From positions 1 through 64,000 of the forward strand of contig JAEMSX010000010.1 of NCBI GenBank assembly GCA_016462645.1: a stretch of DNA of 64,000 bases, written 5' to 3'. Shown here in pieces: positions 1 to 8,737 of the stretch. How positions within the stretch are numbered: the first letter of the stretch is position 1; each line of letters begins with the position of its first letter. The notes beneath the pieces are model-generated. The model was not told the origin of the DNA, did not search any database, and saw only the letters and a program-made list of their open reading frames with translations. This DNA comes from Thermoleophilaceae bacterium. GTDB taxonomy: Bacteria; Actinomycetota; Thermoleophilia; Solirubrobacterales; JACPNS01. Both the position numbers and the translations under genes were made by a program.

Positions 1-249
1 GGCCTGCTCACAAGCTCCCAGCAGATTGGCGGCGCCGTCGGCATCGCCGCGCTGGTGACGATCGCGACGACGGTCACCAACAACGCCGCGGCAGAAGGCA
101 CCGCCCGCGCCGCAGCCCTGGTCGAGGGCTTCCACTCAGCGCTCTATGTGCAGGCCGGGATCCTCCTGCTGGCCGCACTGGTGGGAGTGGCGATCGCCGG
201 AGTTGCTCGTGAGAGCGGCCGCATCGAGGCTTTGCCGGTGCCGGCGTAG
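1..249 (+). CDS. MFS drug exporter, DHA2 type (C-terminal fragment)
   Basis: The frame is open from base 1, so only the last 82 residues are present. The fragment opens with a Gly/Ala-rich segment (SQQIGGAVGIAAL) typical of the C-terminal half of 14-helix DHA2/EmrB proton antiporters. It then has one more hydrophobic span ending GVAIAGVARES and a short charged tail. Family assignment rests on this one motif and on hydrophobicity; the substrate cannot be told. It is convergent with the secreted lysozyme-like gene, about 250 bases away. Confidence 0.75.
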   Translation, partial: GLLTSSQQIGGAVGIAALVTIATTVTNNAAAEGTARAAALVEGFHSALYVQAGILLLAALVGVAIAGVARESGRIEALPVPA

Positions 250-334
250 TTGGTTGGGCTTGCTGTTGCCTCTCGCTTGCCATGTTGATGGCGGCGAGGG
301 GTGATGGCCGTTTGGGTAGATCGGCGAGTCGCTC

Positions 335-454
335 GCGGTCCTTCTTCCTTGACACCGCCGGATCGGGCGGTGCCTTGGAAAGAAGACCGCTTGAAAAGGC
401 GTTACGACTTCCAACGGTCCGCCCCAAGCCCCGACCCCCTGGAAAAAGGACCGC
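335..454. repeat. Three degenerate copies of a 17-nt motif, one pair forming an inverted repeat
   Basis: The gap between the convergent genes ending at 249 and 497 holds three related 17-mers. They are CTTGGAAAGAAGACCGC at 374-390, CCTGGAAAAAGGACCGC at 438-454, and an inverted copy at 335-351 (reverse complement CAAGGAAGAAGGACCGC). Copies one and two face each other around a perfect 7-bp stem, CACCGCC (353-359) with GGCGGTG (366-372) and a 6-nt loop. It could act as a bidirectional terminator, but it has no T run. Nothing else is visible in this gap. Confidence 0.4.
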
Positions 455-496
455 ACGCGCCGCTCCGCACCACCCAAATCGGCAGCCAAACCCGCG

Positions 497-1399
497 CTAC
501 CGCGCCAGAAGAATCTTCCGCACCCGCACCGTCGAAGCCCCATTTGTCCCGGCCACGCTCACCCGCAGCCGCGCAGCGGTTGTCGCGCCACCCAACGCCC
601 GAATTCGCTTCCGCACGCTGTGGGGCACGGCGACCTTCACCGTCATCCGCCCGCCCGCGGCGATCATCGCCGTGTCAGACGTCAGCTTCACGACGCCAGG
701 ACGACCGGGCACACGGAAGCTCGCGCCGACGGTCGAGATGCACTGCGCCTTCGGGCAGCTCACGCGCACGGAAATGGAACCGGTCCGCGCCGGGTGCTGT
801 TTGCGCTTGAACTTCAGTCGCGACAGCGGTGCGAGCACGTTCACGCCCTGCAGATCCACACAGGTTGTGGCGACGAGCTTCTGCGCGTCGGCCAGGCGCA
901 GCTGGTAGCGGCCGCGGTACTGCGCGGCGGGGCGTTCGATGTCGGCGATCCAGACGCCGTAAGTCTTGGATGAAGCAGCCGGGTCGCCCTTGCCGTTGGA
1001 CTTGTAGTAGTTCCGCACGGCGATCGCCTGATCGGTGAACCACTTCATCTGCAGGTCCGGCTTCTTCAGGTATCCCGCGTAGGCGCCCTTGTTCCAGATG
1101 CTCGTGCGCATCTGAAAAAAGCCGACGCTGTCGGCGTCGCCGTAGTTGAGGTTCTTCAGGCCTGACTCGACGAGTCCGGCCATCACGGGCAGCTCGCCCG
1201 GAAGCTCGCGTGCGGCGGCGGCGTTCGCCATCCAGTTCGCGAACTGTTCGGCCGTGGCCGAGTTGCCCGGGTAGGCGACGGGTTTGCCGCAGGTCGCTGC
1301 CTGGGCGGGCGCACTCCAGACCGCGCCGATCGCCGCCAGGGAAGCGGCGGCGATCAACGCGATCGGGATTGTGCGAATCGAGCGGTGTTTCAGAGTCAC
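497..1399 (-). CDS. Secreted lysozyme/transglycosylase-like protein
   Basis: Predicted exported protein of 300 residues. The GTG start at 1399 gives a clean signal peptide (VTLKHRSIRTIPIAL, then an Ala-rich core ending APAQA); the frame stays open further upstream but would overlap the preceding gene. The mature N-terminal half (about residues 45-165) resembles a lysozyme-fold transglycosylase domain: GLVESGL offers the candidate catalytic Glu, followed by SVGFFQMR, where SLT enzymes have their Gly-Leu-Met/Gln-Met motif. The C-terminal third is beta-rich and basic, with two cysteines (VSCPKAQC), possibly a wall-binding module. It starts 10 bases after the stop of the proline-rich membrane protein, so the two are probably co-transcribed. 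Enzymatic activity is inferred only. Confidence 0.8.
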   Translation of the reverse strand: MTLKHRSIRTIPIALIAAASLAAIGAVWSAPAQAATCGKPVAYPGNSATAEQFANWMANAAAARELPGELPVMAGLVESGLKNLNYGDADSVGFFQMRTSIWNKGAYAGYLKKPDLQMKWFTDQAIAVRNYYKSNGKGDPAASSKTYGVWIADIERPAAQYRGRYQLRLADAQKLVATTCVDLQGVNVLAPLSRLKFKRKQHPARTGSISVRVSCPKAQCISTVGASFRVPGRPGVVKLTSDTAMIAAGGRMTVKVAVPHSVRKRIRALGGATTAARLRVSVAGTNGASTVRVRKILLAR

Positions 1400-1409
1400 C
1401 CGCGCGAGG

Positions 1410-2084
1410 CTATTCCCCGGAAGCTCCGGAGCCGCCGGCGGACGAGCTTGAGGACGAGTTGTTGTCGGCCTCGGTGCAGACGCCCTGACCAGAGCTGCAG
1501 ATCTTGTAGAAGATCCCTGGCTGCATCGGAGTGCGGCTGCTGACCGTGTACGGCACATCGCTGCTCGGGCCGTTCTCCATCTGCACCACGTACGGAGCTG
1601 TGGTGCTCCAGGAGCTCAAACCACCCAGCGCCTGCGACGCGCCTTCGGCCTCGCCCTCGGCCTGGCCTTCGGCCTTGCCCTTCTCAGTGCCCTCGGCGAT
1701 GCCTTCGGACTTGCCAGCTTCCTTGCCGGCCTTCTCGCCTTCCTTCTGGCCCGAGGCGGTGCCAGCGGCCTCGCCTGCGGCGTTGCCCCGCTTGGCGCCC
1801 TCGGCGTAGATCTCGTTGTAGCCGTCCTTGCCCGGCTCGTAGTTCTTCTTTTCCAGCGCCTTGCCGCCGAAGAATGCGGCGACGATCAGGATCGCGCCGA
1901 CGACGCTGAGGATGGCGAGCTGCTTCTTGCGCTTCTTGTCGGCCTCCGCGAGCGGATCGACCGGCTGCTGATACTGCGGTTGCCCCGCTGGCGGCACTGG
2001 CGGCTGACCTGCGGGCGGCTGGCCACCGGGCGGCGGCTCGTAAGGGGGCTGGCCTCCGGGCGGCGGGGGCGGAAAGTTGCTCAT
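1410..2084 (-). CDS. Proline-rich single-span membrane protein with Gly-every-fourth-residue repeat
   Basis: 224 residues; ATG at 2084 preceded by AGGAG at a good distance. Three regions are visible. A cytoplasmic proline/glycine/glutamine-rich tail (about 1-48) precedes a basic stop (KKRKK) and one transmembrane helix (about 54-74). Then comes a stretch of about 50 residues with glycine at every fourth position (units such as QKEG, EKAG, KSEG, QAEG), followed by a small C-terminal domain with CSSGQGVC, probably a disulfide, and a Ser/Gly-rich tail. The topology suggests an extracellular repeat and domain. No function is recognised. The lysozyme-like gene follows 10 bases downstream, which hints at a cell-envelope role. 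Confidence 0.85.
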   Translation of the reverse strand: MSNFPPPPPGGQPPYEPPPGGQPPAGQPPVPPAGQPQYQQPVDPLAEADKKRKKQLAILSVVGAILIVAAFFGGKALEKKNYEPGKDGYNEIYAEGAKRGNAAGEAAGTASGQKEGEKAGKEAGKSEGIAEGTEKGKAEGQAEGEAEGASQALGGLSSWSTTAPYVVQMENGPSSDVPYTVSSRTPMQPGIFYKICSSGQGVCTEADNNSSSSSSAGGSGASGE

Positions 2085-2235
2085 GGTGTGATCTCCTGGG
2101 CGGTTTTGACAGTTTGGATTCGGTGCTCTGTCGGTCGTTCTCGCGAAGTGGCCGCGATCCTTCCGGCGCATTCTTTCGACAACGTCCGATGCGTGATGCG
2201 ACAAGACCGCATATTGTCCATCCCGGTGGATCGAG

Positions 2236-3663
2236 ATGGCTGAACAGGGGACAGCAAGTTCGTACGGCGTTTCGGCGTCGATCGCAGAGCAGGCCGCAAT
2301 GCTGCGCGCCGGCCAGACGACATCGCGCGCCCTCACCGAGGCCGCACTCGAGCGGGCTCACGCAACGCAGCCGACGCTCAACGCCTTCAAGCTGATCCTT
2401 GACGAGGAGGCGCTTGCCGCTGCCGACGAGGCAGATCGCCGCATCGCCAATGGCGAGTCGTCCACCGTGCTCGGTGTCCCGACCGCGGTGAAGGACGACA
2501 TGGACCTCGCCGGCCACCCCAGCGCGTTCGGCTGCGAAGGGGAGTTCACGCCGTGCACCGAGGACGGCGCGATCGCGAAGTTCCTGCGCCGCGAGGGAGC
2601 CGTGATCATCGGCAAGACGAACTCGCCCGAGCTCGGTCAGTTCTCTGTCACGGCAGGACCGGGCTTCGGAATCACGCGCAACCCATGGAGCCTTGACCAC
2701 ACGCCGGGCGGATCCTCCGGCGGGGCGGCCGCGGCAGTCGCCGCCGGTGTGCTCGGCGCCGCAGTCGGCTCCGACGGCGCAGGATCCGTTCGTATTCCGG
2801 CCAGCTGGTCAAACCTCGTCGGGATCAAACCGACGCGCGGTCGCGTCTCCACCTGGCCGGACCCGGAAGCATTCAACGGCATCACCGCGATCGGACCGCT
2901 CGCGCGCACGGTCGAGGACGCGGCACTGCTGCTTGACGTGCTGACCGAGAACGACCCGCGCGAGCTGCACAAGCTGCCGAAACCCGAACGACCCTTCGCC
3001 GAGAGCGTTGGCGCGGACCCCGGCCGACTGCGCGTCGCCGTCTCATTCAAGATCCCCTTCAGCGGCGTGCCGACCAAGCTCGATCCGCGCGTTCGCAAAC
3101 AGGTTGAGGGGATCGCAGGAACGCTCGCCGAGCTTGGCCACGATGTGCACGAGCAGAACCTCAAGTTCGGCAACGTCGGATGGAGCTTCCTCCCGCGATC
3201 GACCGCAGGCGTGGCCGAGTGGGCCGACCGCGTACCCGACAAATCGCTGCTCGATCACCGCACGCTCGAAAACGTCCGCGTCGGAAGCGTCATGAAGGCG
3301 GTATTGCCGTTTGCCCGTGGCTGGGAGGGGGTCGCGCGCCGTCGCATGGGTCGGATCTTCCGCGACTATGACGTCGTGATCGCACCGACCACTGCCGCCC
3401 CGCCGCTGAAGGCGAACGCACTCGAAGGATTGAACGGTTGGGCGACCGACAGGCTCTTCGTCGGTGCCTGCCCGTACGCGTGGCCGTGGAACGTCGCCGG
3501 CTGGCCCGGCATCAGCGTGCCCGCAGGATTCGTCGAGGGCCTTCCCGTCGGCGCCCAGTTGCTCGGCCAGGCATGCAGCGAAGACCGCTTGATCGCGCTT
3601 GCCGCTCAGCTCGAGGGCAAGCTCGCCTGGGACCAGCTGCGCCCGCCCGGCTTCGTCGCCTAA
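2236..3663 (+). CDS. Amidase (amidase signature family)
   Basis: 475 residues, the usual length for the family that hydrolyses carboxylic amides with a Ser-cisSer-Lys triad. All three elements are visible: Lys in GVPTAVKDD (about residue 92), the cis-Ser in TPGGSSGGAAAA, and the nucleophile Ser in GSDGAGSVRIPAS. No signal peptide is seen, so it is cytoplasmic. A GatA role is unlikely because no gatB/gatC neighbours are present; a stand-alone amide or urethane hydrolase fits better. It is divergent from the proline-rich protein, with 151 bases between the starts. The TAA overlaps the stop of the convergent gene by three bases. Confidence 0.92.
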   Translation: MAEQGTASSYGVSASIAEQAAMLRAGQTTSRALTEAALERAHATQPTLNAFKLILDEEALAAADEADRRIANGESSTVLGVPTAVKDDMDLAGHPSAFGCEGEFTPCTEDGAIAKFLRREGAVIIGKTNSPELGQFSVTAGPGFGITRNPWSLDHTPGGSSGGAAAAVAAGVLGAAVGSDGAGSVRIPASWSNLVGIKPTRGRVSTWPDPEAFNGITAIGPLARTVEDAALLLDVLTENDPRELHKLPKPERPFAESVGADPGRLRVAVSFKIPFSGVPTKLDPRVRKQVEGIAGTLAELGHDVHEQNLKFGNVGWSFLPRSTAGVAEWADRVPDKSLLDHRTLENVRVGSVMKAVLPFARGWEGVARRRMGRIFRDYDVVIAPTTAAPPLKANALEGLNGWATDRLFVGACPYAWPWNVAGWPGISVPAGFVEGLPVGAQLLGQACSEDRLIALAAQLEGKLAWDQLRPPGFVA

Positions 3664-4520
3664 GCGGCGCGAACTTTCTGCACCAGCACCGAGGCGCTCT
3701 TCAGGTCGTCCTCGAAGTGTTCGCGAATCGCGGTCTCGACCGAGTTCGCGTCGTTGATCGTGCTGTCGTAGACCACCACGATCGACTCGTCGTCGGCTTC
3801 GAGGAAATTGGTCTCGCCGAAATCCGTGTAGCGCGTGGCGCCGATCCCGATCAGCACGCGACCGGGCGAGCCCGCCGCCGCGAGATAGATCCCGACCGGC
3901 TCAAGCGGTGAGTCCTCGCCGCCGGTCTGTTTGTTGATCCGCTCGACGATCCAGTCCAGCAGCGTGTTTCCGTAGTACGAGTACCCGGGCAATGGGCTGT
4001 CGACGCCGTAAACGTGGGTCGTCTCGCCGCGGCGCAGAAAGCAGGCGAGCCGCAGCGTCGCCGTCGCGCCGTCCGCATCGAGCTCGCTGATCTCGAACGC
4101 CCGCGCTGCCATGCCCTTCGAGGCGCCGCCCCAGTTCTTCTTCTCGCTGATCTTGTCGGCGCCCTCGCGGCGGATCGAGCAGTCGTTGAACGCCGCGAGC
4201 GCGCGCGGGCGCAGCGCGACGGGCGCGCCGTGGGAGTCGTAGACAATCGCGCAGAGCACGCCGGCCTCGGGTTCGATCTGAACGTTCAGCGGGGCGTCGC
4301 TCGGTGGCAGCACGAGCTCGTTCGCGGAGAGCGGGAAGGCGCCGAGGAATCCGGCGTGCCCGGGCAGATACCACGGGAAGATCCCTTTGGGCGCGGTGGC
4401 CGGAGCGTCAACGCCCGCAAAATCGACGGACTCGCCGGCCTGCTCCAGGTGCCCGGCGAAGTTACCCGCGACGCCGAGGCCGAAGCAGTCGGTCAGGTCC
4501 GAGGTCGGAAGATCGATCAT
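3660..4520 (-). CDS. DUF5718-like conserved protein
   Basis: 286 residues, soluble, no signal peptide. The N-terminus, with GLGVAGNFAGHLEQAGE, and the internal NDCSIRREGADKISEKKNWG segment match what I remember of DUF5718 proteins, which are uncharacterised. The acidic residues and fold feel faintly recall fumarylacetoacetase-type proteins, but I see no firm catalytic set. Its stop overlaps the amidase stop; the PH-domain gene lies 14 bases upstream on the same strand, so the two may be co-transcribed. No function is assigned. Confidence 0.8.
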   Translation of the reverse strand: MIDLPTSDLTDCFGLGVAGNFAGHLEQAGESVDFAGVDAPATAPKGIFPWYLPGHAGFLGAFPLSANELVLPPSDAPLNVQIEPEAGVLCAIVYDSHGAPVALRPRALAAFNDCSIRREGADKISEKKNWGGASKGMAARAFEISELDADGATATLRLACFLRRGETTHVYGVDSPLPGYSYYGNTLLDWIVERINKQTGGEDSPLEPVGIYLAAAGSPGRVLIGIGATRYTDFGETNFLEADDESIVVVYDSTINDANSVETAIREHFEDDLKSASVLVQKVRAA

Positions 4521-4534
4521 CGCCCTTGCGGCGA

Positions 4535-5017
4535 CTAGAGGCCCTGCGCGGAGGGCGGCGTGGAGGGCGATTCCCGCTTGGCCTCGTCAACTGCCTTGAC
4601 GATGTCTTCGGGGTTGGCGATGCCCTCGAACGTGAATGACGCGTCGTCGGTGCCGGCGGTGTCGAAGTCGACGCGGCCGACCTGCATCACGCGCTCGAGC
4701 GGGCCTTGTGACGTGTTGACGTTCTGGACGCGGTTGATGTCGGTCTGCTGCACGTTCTTGGAGAGCAGTCCGGTGCGGATCCGCAGGCGCTCGTTTGTGA
4801 TCGTGTAGACGGTGGTCACGCGCAGGATGAAGCCGACGAGGATCGTCCCGGCGACGAGGATCGCAAAGACGAGCACCGCCCACGTCTGCGACCAGGCAAA
4901 CCAGAGAATCGCGGCGATCACGAGGTCGGCGGCGATGTTCTTGACATAGAACGAGAGCACGCCGCGCCAGGAGGGGTGCCCTTCGAAAACGATTGATTCT
5001 CCGGGGTGCAGGTCCAT
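4535..5017 (-). CDS. Bacterial PH-domain membrane protein (YdbS/YdbT-like)
   Basis: 160 residues. Two adjacent hydrophobic helices (about 24-45 and 48-68) are followed by a typical bPH_2 domain: [19 protein letters not shown], then the [11 protein letters not shown] strand and a C-terminal [14 protein letters not shown] helix. Proteins of this type sit in the membrane with the PH domain in the cytoplasm; their biochemical role is poorly known. A TAATCT box (5025-5030 on the minus strand) ends 7 nt before the ATG and no SD is visible, so the mRNA is probably leaderless. It is divergent from the chemotaxis-type receptor, 73 bases away. Confidence 0.88.
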   Translation of the reverse strand: MDLHPGESIVFEGHPSWRGVLSFYVKNIAADLVIAAILWFAWSQTWAVLVFAILVAGTILVGFILRVTTVYTITNERLRIRTGLLSKNVQQTDINRVQNVNTSQGPLERVMQVGRVDFDTAGTDDASFTFEGIANPEDIVKAVDEAKRESPSTPPSAQGL

Positions 5018-5090
5018 GCGCGGCAGATTACCTGCAGGGCAGGCCCGAAGCCTTCAAGTATGCGGCTTTGCGCGCCGATCAGATTCGAAT

Positions 5091-6929
5091 ATGTATCGCT
5101 CGGATGCCCCCGCACCCGCGGCCGTGGAAACGGACGCCAAGGCCGACGCGCGCGCTCGCCGGCGCCTCGCGTTGTTCTACGTCGGCAGCATCGTCGCGAT
5201 GATCGTGATCCTGCTGGTGCGCGGGATGATCGTCGATCTCTCGCGTCAGAAGGTCTCCGACTACAACACGCTGGCCGCTGTGATCATCGCGCCGCCGCTG
5301 ATGTTTCTGGCCTGGCGCGTCGTCTCCAAGACCTTCCGCGGGATCCAGGCTGCCACTCACAACAGCGATCTGGCGGTCAAACAGAAGGCGATCGCCGCGG
5401 CCCTGCGGCTCCCGGCCCGCGGCACGAAGGTCTACCTTGCGGCCTGGCTGATCGGCTATCCGCTGGCGTTCGCGGTCACGCTCGCATTCACGCCGCTGCG
5501 CACGGAAGAGATCACCTCGTACTTCACCGACTTCATCGGCTTCATCCCCGTCGCCGGCTTCCCGATCTACGCCGTGATCGAGCGCGAGACGCGTCCGCTC
5601 CTGCGCACGCTCTACGCGCAGACCGCCGGAATGGAGGGGCGTGACGCCCTGATGCCCAAGCCGTTCAGCATCCCGTCGCGCGTGCTGCTGGCAATGGGTT
5701 CGCTCGCTCTCGCGATGGTGATGTTCACGCAGGGCAAGGTGATCGCAAACGCATTCGGCGCGAACGTCGCGTACACCAACGAAGGTCAGGTGCTGGTCTG
5801 GCAGGTCCCGGTCTTCGTGTTCATCGTCGGCATCGTCGGCGCGGCCGTGGTGATCAGCCTGCGCGGCTCGATCGAAGAACTCGCATCCCAGCTTCATGCC
5901 GCGGCCGACGGAGATCTGCGCAGGACTGGCGCGGTGACCTCGACCGACGAGCTCGGCTCGCTGATGCTCGAGGTCGATCGCATGCAGGCGTCGCAGGCCG
6001 CACTGATCAGGTCTTCAAGCGAAGTTGCCAGTGAGGTGACGCTCAGCGCCGCGGCTGTGGCCGACGGCAGCGAACAATCGGCGGTCGGAGTCGGCGAGAT
6101 CGCGCACGCGATGCAGGAGGTTGTCTCCGGCGCGCAGGTGCAGTTCGACCAGATCTCCAGCGCCCATGAAGCCGCGGCCGATCTCGAGCGCGCGCTGACC
6201 GGCGCCACCGAAGAGGTCCGCCGGGCGACATCGCTCTCGACCGAGACCCGCGAACTGGCCGACGCCGGGTCGAGCAGTGCGCTCGAGGCGCGCGAGGCGA
6301 TGGAATCGATGGCCGATCGGGTGGGCGAGGCTTCTGCCGCCGTTGACCGCCTCGGCAGCGACACCGCCGACATCGGAACGATCGTGGAGACGATCGTCAC
6401 GATCGCCAATCAGACCAACCTTCTGGCGCTCAACGCGGCGATCGAGGCCGCGCGCGCCGGCGAGCAGGGGCGCGGCTTCGCGGTCGTCGCCGAAGAGGTG
6501 CGCAAGCTCGCCAACGAGTCGAGCGACGCCGCGGCTGAGATCGCGGATCGCATTCGCGGGATCGAGCGCACGGTGGTCGAGACCGTGCGCGCGGTCGGCG
6601 AAGGACGCGGCGAGGTCACGCGCAGCGCCGATGTCGTCGATGCGGCGGGAACGCGATTCGCCGAGATCGCCGGCGCGCTGGGCGAGATCGACAACCACGT
6701 ACACGCAGTGGACGCCCGCACCAACGAGGTCGCGACCGCAACCGCCGCGGTGCGCAACGCGATCGAGGAGATCCTGCGTGTGACCGAAAGCGTCGCGGCG
6801 CTCGCCCAGCAGACTTCAGCCAGCACTCAGGAGGCGTCGGCGTCTTCCGAGGAGATCACCAGTTCAGCCGACACGCTGCGCTCGATGGCGCGCAGCCTTG
6901 AACAGCAGATCTCGGTCTTCAGGGTCTGA
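5091..6929 (+). CDS. Methyl-accepting chemotaxis-type receptor with polytopic N-terminus
   Basis: 612 residues from the ATG at 5091. About six hydrophobic helices (residues 27-265) take the place of the usual two helices and periplasmic sensor. A HAMP-like linker ([14 protein letters not shown]) and a complete MCP signalling domain follow; the hairpin tip [18 protein letters not shown] lies near residue 440. Receptors with this tip dock CheA/CheW, which are not in this window. The polytopic N-terminus suggests sensing within or at the membrane, for example energy state or a lipophilic ligand, but that is inference. The stop is 4 bases from the stop of the convergent HAD gene. Confidence 0.92.
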   Translation: MYRSDAPAPAAVETDAKADARARRRLALFYVGSIVAMIVILLVRGMIVDLSRQKVSDYNTLAAVIIAPPLMFLAWRVVSKTFRGIQAATHNSDLAVKQKAIAAALRLPARGTKVYLAAWLIGYPLAFAVTLAFTPLRTEEITSYFTDFIGFIPVAGFPIYAVIERETRPLLRTLYAQTAGMEGRDALMPKPFSIPSRVLLAMGSLALAMVMFTQGKVIANAFGANVAYTNEGQVLVWQVPVFVFIVGIVGAAVVISLRGSIEELASQLHAAADGDLRRTGAVTSTDELGSLMLEVDRMQASQAALIRSSSEVASEVTLSAAAVADGSEQSAVGVGEIAHAMQEVVSGAQVQFDQISSAHEAAADLERALTGATEEVRRATSLSTETRELADAGSSSALEAREAMESMADRVGEASAAVDRLGSDTADIGTIVETIVTIANQTNLLALNAAIEAARAGEQGRGFAVVAEEVRKLANESSDAAAEIADRIRGIERTVVETVRAVGEGRGEVTRSADVVDAAGTRFAEIAGALGEIDNHVHAVDARTNEVATATAAVRNAIEEILRVTESVAALAQQTSASTQEASASSEEITSSADTLRSMARSLEQQISVFRV

Positions 6930-6933
6930 GCAG

Positions 6934-7725
6934 CTAGGAACGCAGCAGCGCAGGGAGATCGGCGATTGAGTCGATGATCGCCGCCGGTCCGAACCCGCGG
7001 TCGCTGGCGATCCCGTCTCGGTACTTGCCGGTGCGCACCAGCACGCCCTGGATGCCGCAGGTCTGCGCGCCGTTGACATCGGCCTCGATGTCGTCGCCGA
7101 CCATGATCGCCGAGTTCGCATCGACGCCCAGGCTTGCGAGCGCGGCGTTGTAGAAGTCGTTGGACGGCTTGCCGACGGTGATCGCGGTACGGCCGGTCGC
7201 ATACTCGAGCGCCGCGGCCCAGGCGCCGACGTCGAGCATCAGGCCGTCGCCGTGCTGCCAGTAGCGGTTGTGCTGGAGGGCCATCAGGCGTGCCCCGTCC
7301 ATCAGCAGGCGGAAGATCTCATTCATCGTGTCGGCATTGAAGCGGTCGGCGATGTCGCCGAGCACGACAACGTCCGGCGCCTGGTCCGCGCCGGCCTCAT
7401 TGAGTCCGGTGAGATCCTCCCGCAGCGAATCGCTCACGTAGAGGCGGGCATTGGAGATGTCGTGCGTGGCGCAGTACTGAACGGCCATCGCGGCGGGCGT
7501 GAGCATCTCATCGACGCTCGCGTCGATTCCGATCTCACGGAGCCGCGCCGCGACTTCCGCGCGCGAGCGCGAGGTGGTGTTGGTGACCAGGCGCAGGCCG
7601 CTGGCGATCTCGCGCAGTTCGGTGAGCGCTTCCACGGCGCCGGGGATCGGCTCATCGCCGACGTGCAGGACGCCATCGATGTCAAGCAGGACCGCCGGGT
7701 CTGGACGCAGTGCGAGGGGGCTCAC
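6934..7725 (-). CDS. HAD-superfamily (NagD/LHPP-like) phosphatase
   Basis: 263 residues. Motif I is VLLDIDGVL near the N-terminus (Asp nucleophile and acid/base Asp two apart). Motif II is LVTNTTS and motif III/IV is GKPSNDFYNAAL with IMVGDDIEADV. The order and cap type fit HAD subclass IIA, which includes NagD and LHPP phosphatases acting on small phosphates. The GTG at 7725 is preferred over a TTG at 7734 because a TAATTT box ends 7 nt before it, the spacing seen at many starts here. Cytoplasmic; substrate unknown. Confidence 0.88.
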   Translation of the reverse strand: MSPLALRPDPAVLLDIDGVLHVGDEPIPGAVEALTELREIASGLRLVTNTTSRSRAEVAARLREIGIDASVDEMLTPAAMAVQYCATHDISNARLYVSDSLREDLTGLNEAGADQAPDVVVLGDIADRFNADTMNEIFRLLMDGARLMALQHNRYWQHGDGLMLDVGAWAAALEYATGRTAITVGKPSNDFYNAALASLGVDANSAIMVGDDIEADVNGAQTCGIQGVLVRTGKYRDGIASDRGFGPAAIIDSIADLPALLRS

Positions 7726-7760
7726 GCTGGACAAATTAGGCGATCCTGCTGATCAATCGG

Positions 7761-8186
7761 TTATCCCGCTGTCAGATCTGCGGTGACCTGAGTTAGACGG
7801 AAGTTGTTGCCCGACGGGTCGCGGAAGCCGACGTCGATGCCGTACGGCTGCTCGAACGGCGCGTCGGTGAACTCGACACCGCGGCCTTTGAGCTCTTCGT
7901 AGTCCTTGTAGACGTCGTCGGTCGTGAAGAAGACAGTTCCTGCAAAGCCTTTGCCCATAAGCACATTGATCTGCTCCTTGGTTGCTGCGTCGATGATCGG
8001 CTCGCCGGGGATCGCCATCAGGGTGATTCCGGTCTCGGCGCCCGGAAGCCGGACGGTGAGCCAGCGGAAGTCGCCCATCTCGGCGAGGGTGACGTCTTCG
8101 TAGAGCTCGAAGCCGAGCTTCTCGGTGTAGAAGGCCAGTGCTTCGTCCTGGTCGTGGACCCAGAGTTGTGCGTTTTCGAGGTGCAT
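7761..8186 (-). CDS. VOC-family (glyoxalase/bleomycin-resistance-like) protein
   Basis: 141 residues with the paired beta-alpha-beta-beta-beta modules of the vicinal-oxygen-chelate fold: MHLENAQLWVHDQDEALAFY at the start and YGIDVGFRDPSGNNFRL at the end. Candidate metal ligands (His near residue 2, Glu near residue 57, and others) are not complete enough to predict an enzyme. The ATG at 8186 has AGGAA upstream. It follows the AraC-type gene on the same strand with 55 bases between; AraC-VOC pairs are common in actinobacteria, so the regulator probably controls this gene. Confidence 0.88.
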   Translation of the reverse strand: MHLENAQLWVHDQDEALAFYTEKLGFELYEDVTLAEMGDFRWLTVRLPGAETGITLMAIPGEPIIDAATKEQINVLMGKGFAGTVFFTTDDVYKDYEELKGRGVEFTDAPFEQPYGIDVGFRDPSGNNFRLTQVTADLTAG

Positions 8187-8241
8187 TTTCAGTTCCTTTT
8201 TGGTGAAGGGGGTTCGGTTGAGTTCCAAACTACGAGCCGGT

Positions 8242-8664
8242 TCAGGGCTTTGCTTCTCCATTTGTGCTGAGTGCGGCGCGGCCGTACATGCGCGAGATGC
8301 AGGCGGGGACCATCGCGTACGCGGCGGCCGGCGGATGCTTCCTGCGGTAGGCCATCGGCGGCATCCCGAAGTGCTTGGTGAAACTCGAGGTGAACGATCC
8401 GACGCTCTTCAGCCCGACGTTGAGACAGATCTCATTCACAGGCCGGTCCGTCTGCCGCAGCAGCATCGCTGCGCGTTCAAGTCGGCGGGCGAGCAGGTAC
8501 TGATTGGGCGGCTCGCCGAAGGTGCGCTTGAACTCGCGCGTGAAGTGCGCGCGGGAGAGGCCCGCCGCGGCCGCCATGTCGCTCACGTCGATGCCGTCGT
8601 GGTAGCGACCATCGGCGAGATCCTTGGCTTTGAGCAGGTGGCGTTCCGGGCTGACGGCGACCAT
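8242..8664 (-). CDS. AraC-family regulator consisting of the DNA-binding domain only
   Basis: 140 residues containing two helix-turn-helix motifs: DMAAAAGLSRAHFTREFKRT, then the second around VNEICLNVGLKSVGSFTSSF. There is no effector domain, unlike typical 250-300-residue AraC proteins, so ligand sensing must be absent, built into the tail, or supplied by a partner such as the VOC protein encoded next. A TAGATT box (8671-8676, minus strand) ends 6 nt before the ATG and there is no SD: probably leaderless. It is divergent from fadH. Confidence 0.9.
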   Translation of the reverse strand: MVAVSPERHLLKAKDLADGRYHDGIDVSDMAAAAGLSRAHFTREFKRTFGEPPNQYLLARRLERAAMLLRQTDRPVNEICLNVGLKSVGSFTSSFTKHFGMPPMAYRRKHPPAAAYAMVPACISRMYGRAALSTNGEAKP

Positions 8665-8737
8665 GCGGTCAATCTAACGGCCAACTCGCTTGTCGGGTTG
8701 CTCTGAATCGCACGCTTCAACTTGTACCGTCCTGATC

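Noticed and set aside
1531-1809. Plus-strand ORF across the glycine-repeat gene
   Set aside because: It mirrors the four-residue repeat; the minus-strand frame has SD, membrane helix and sensible ends.
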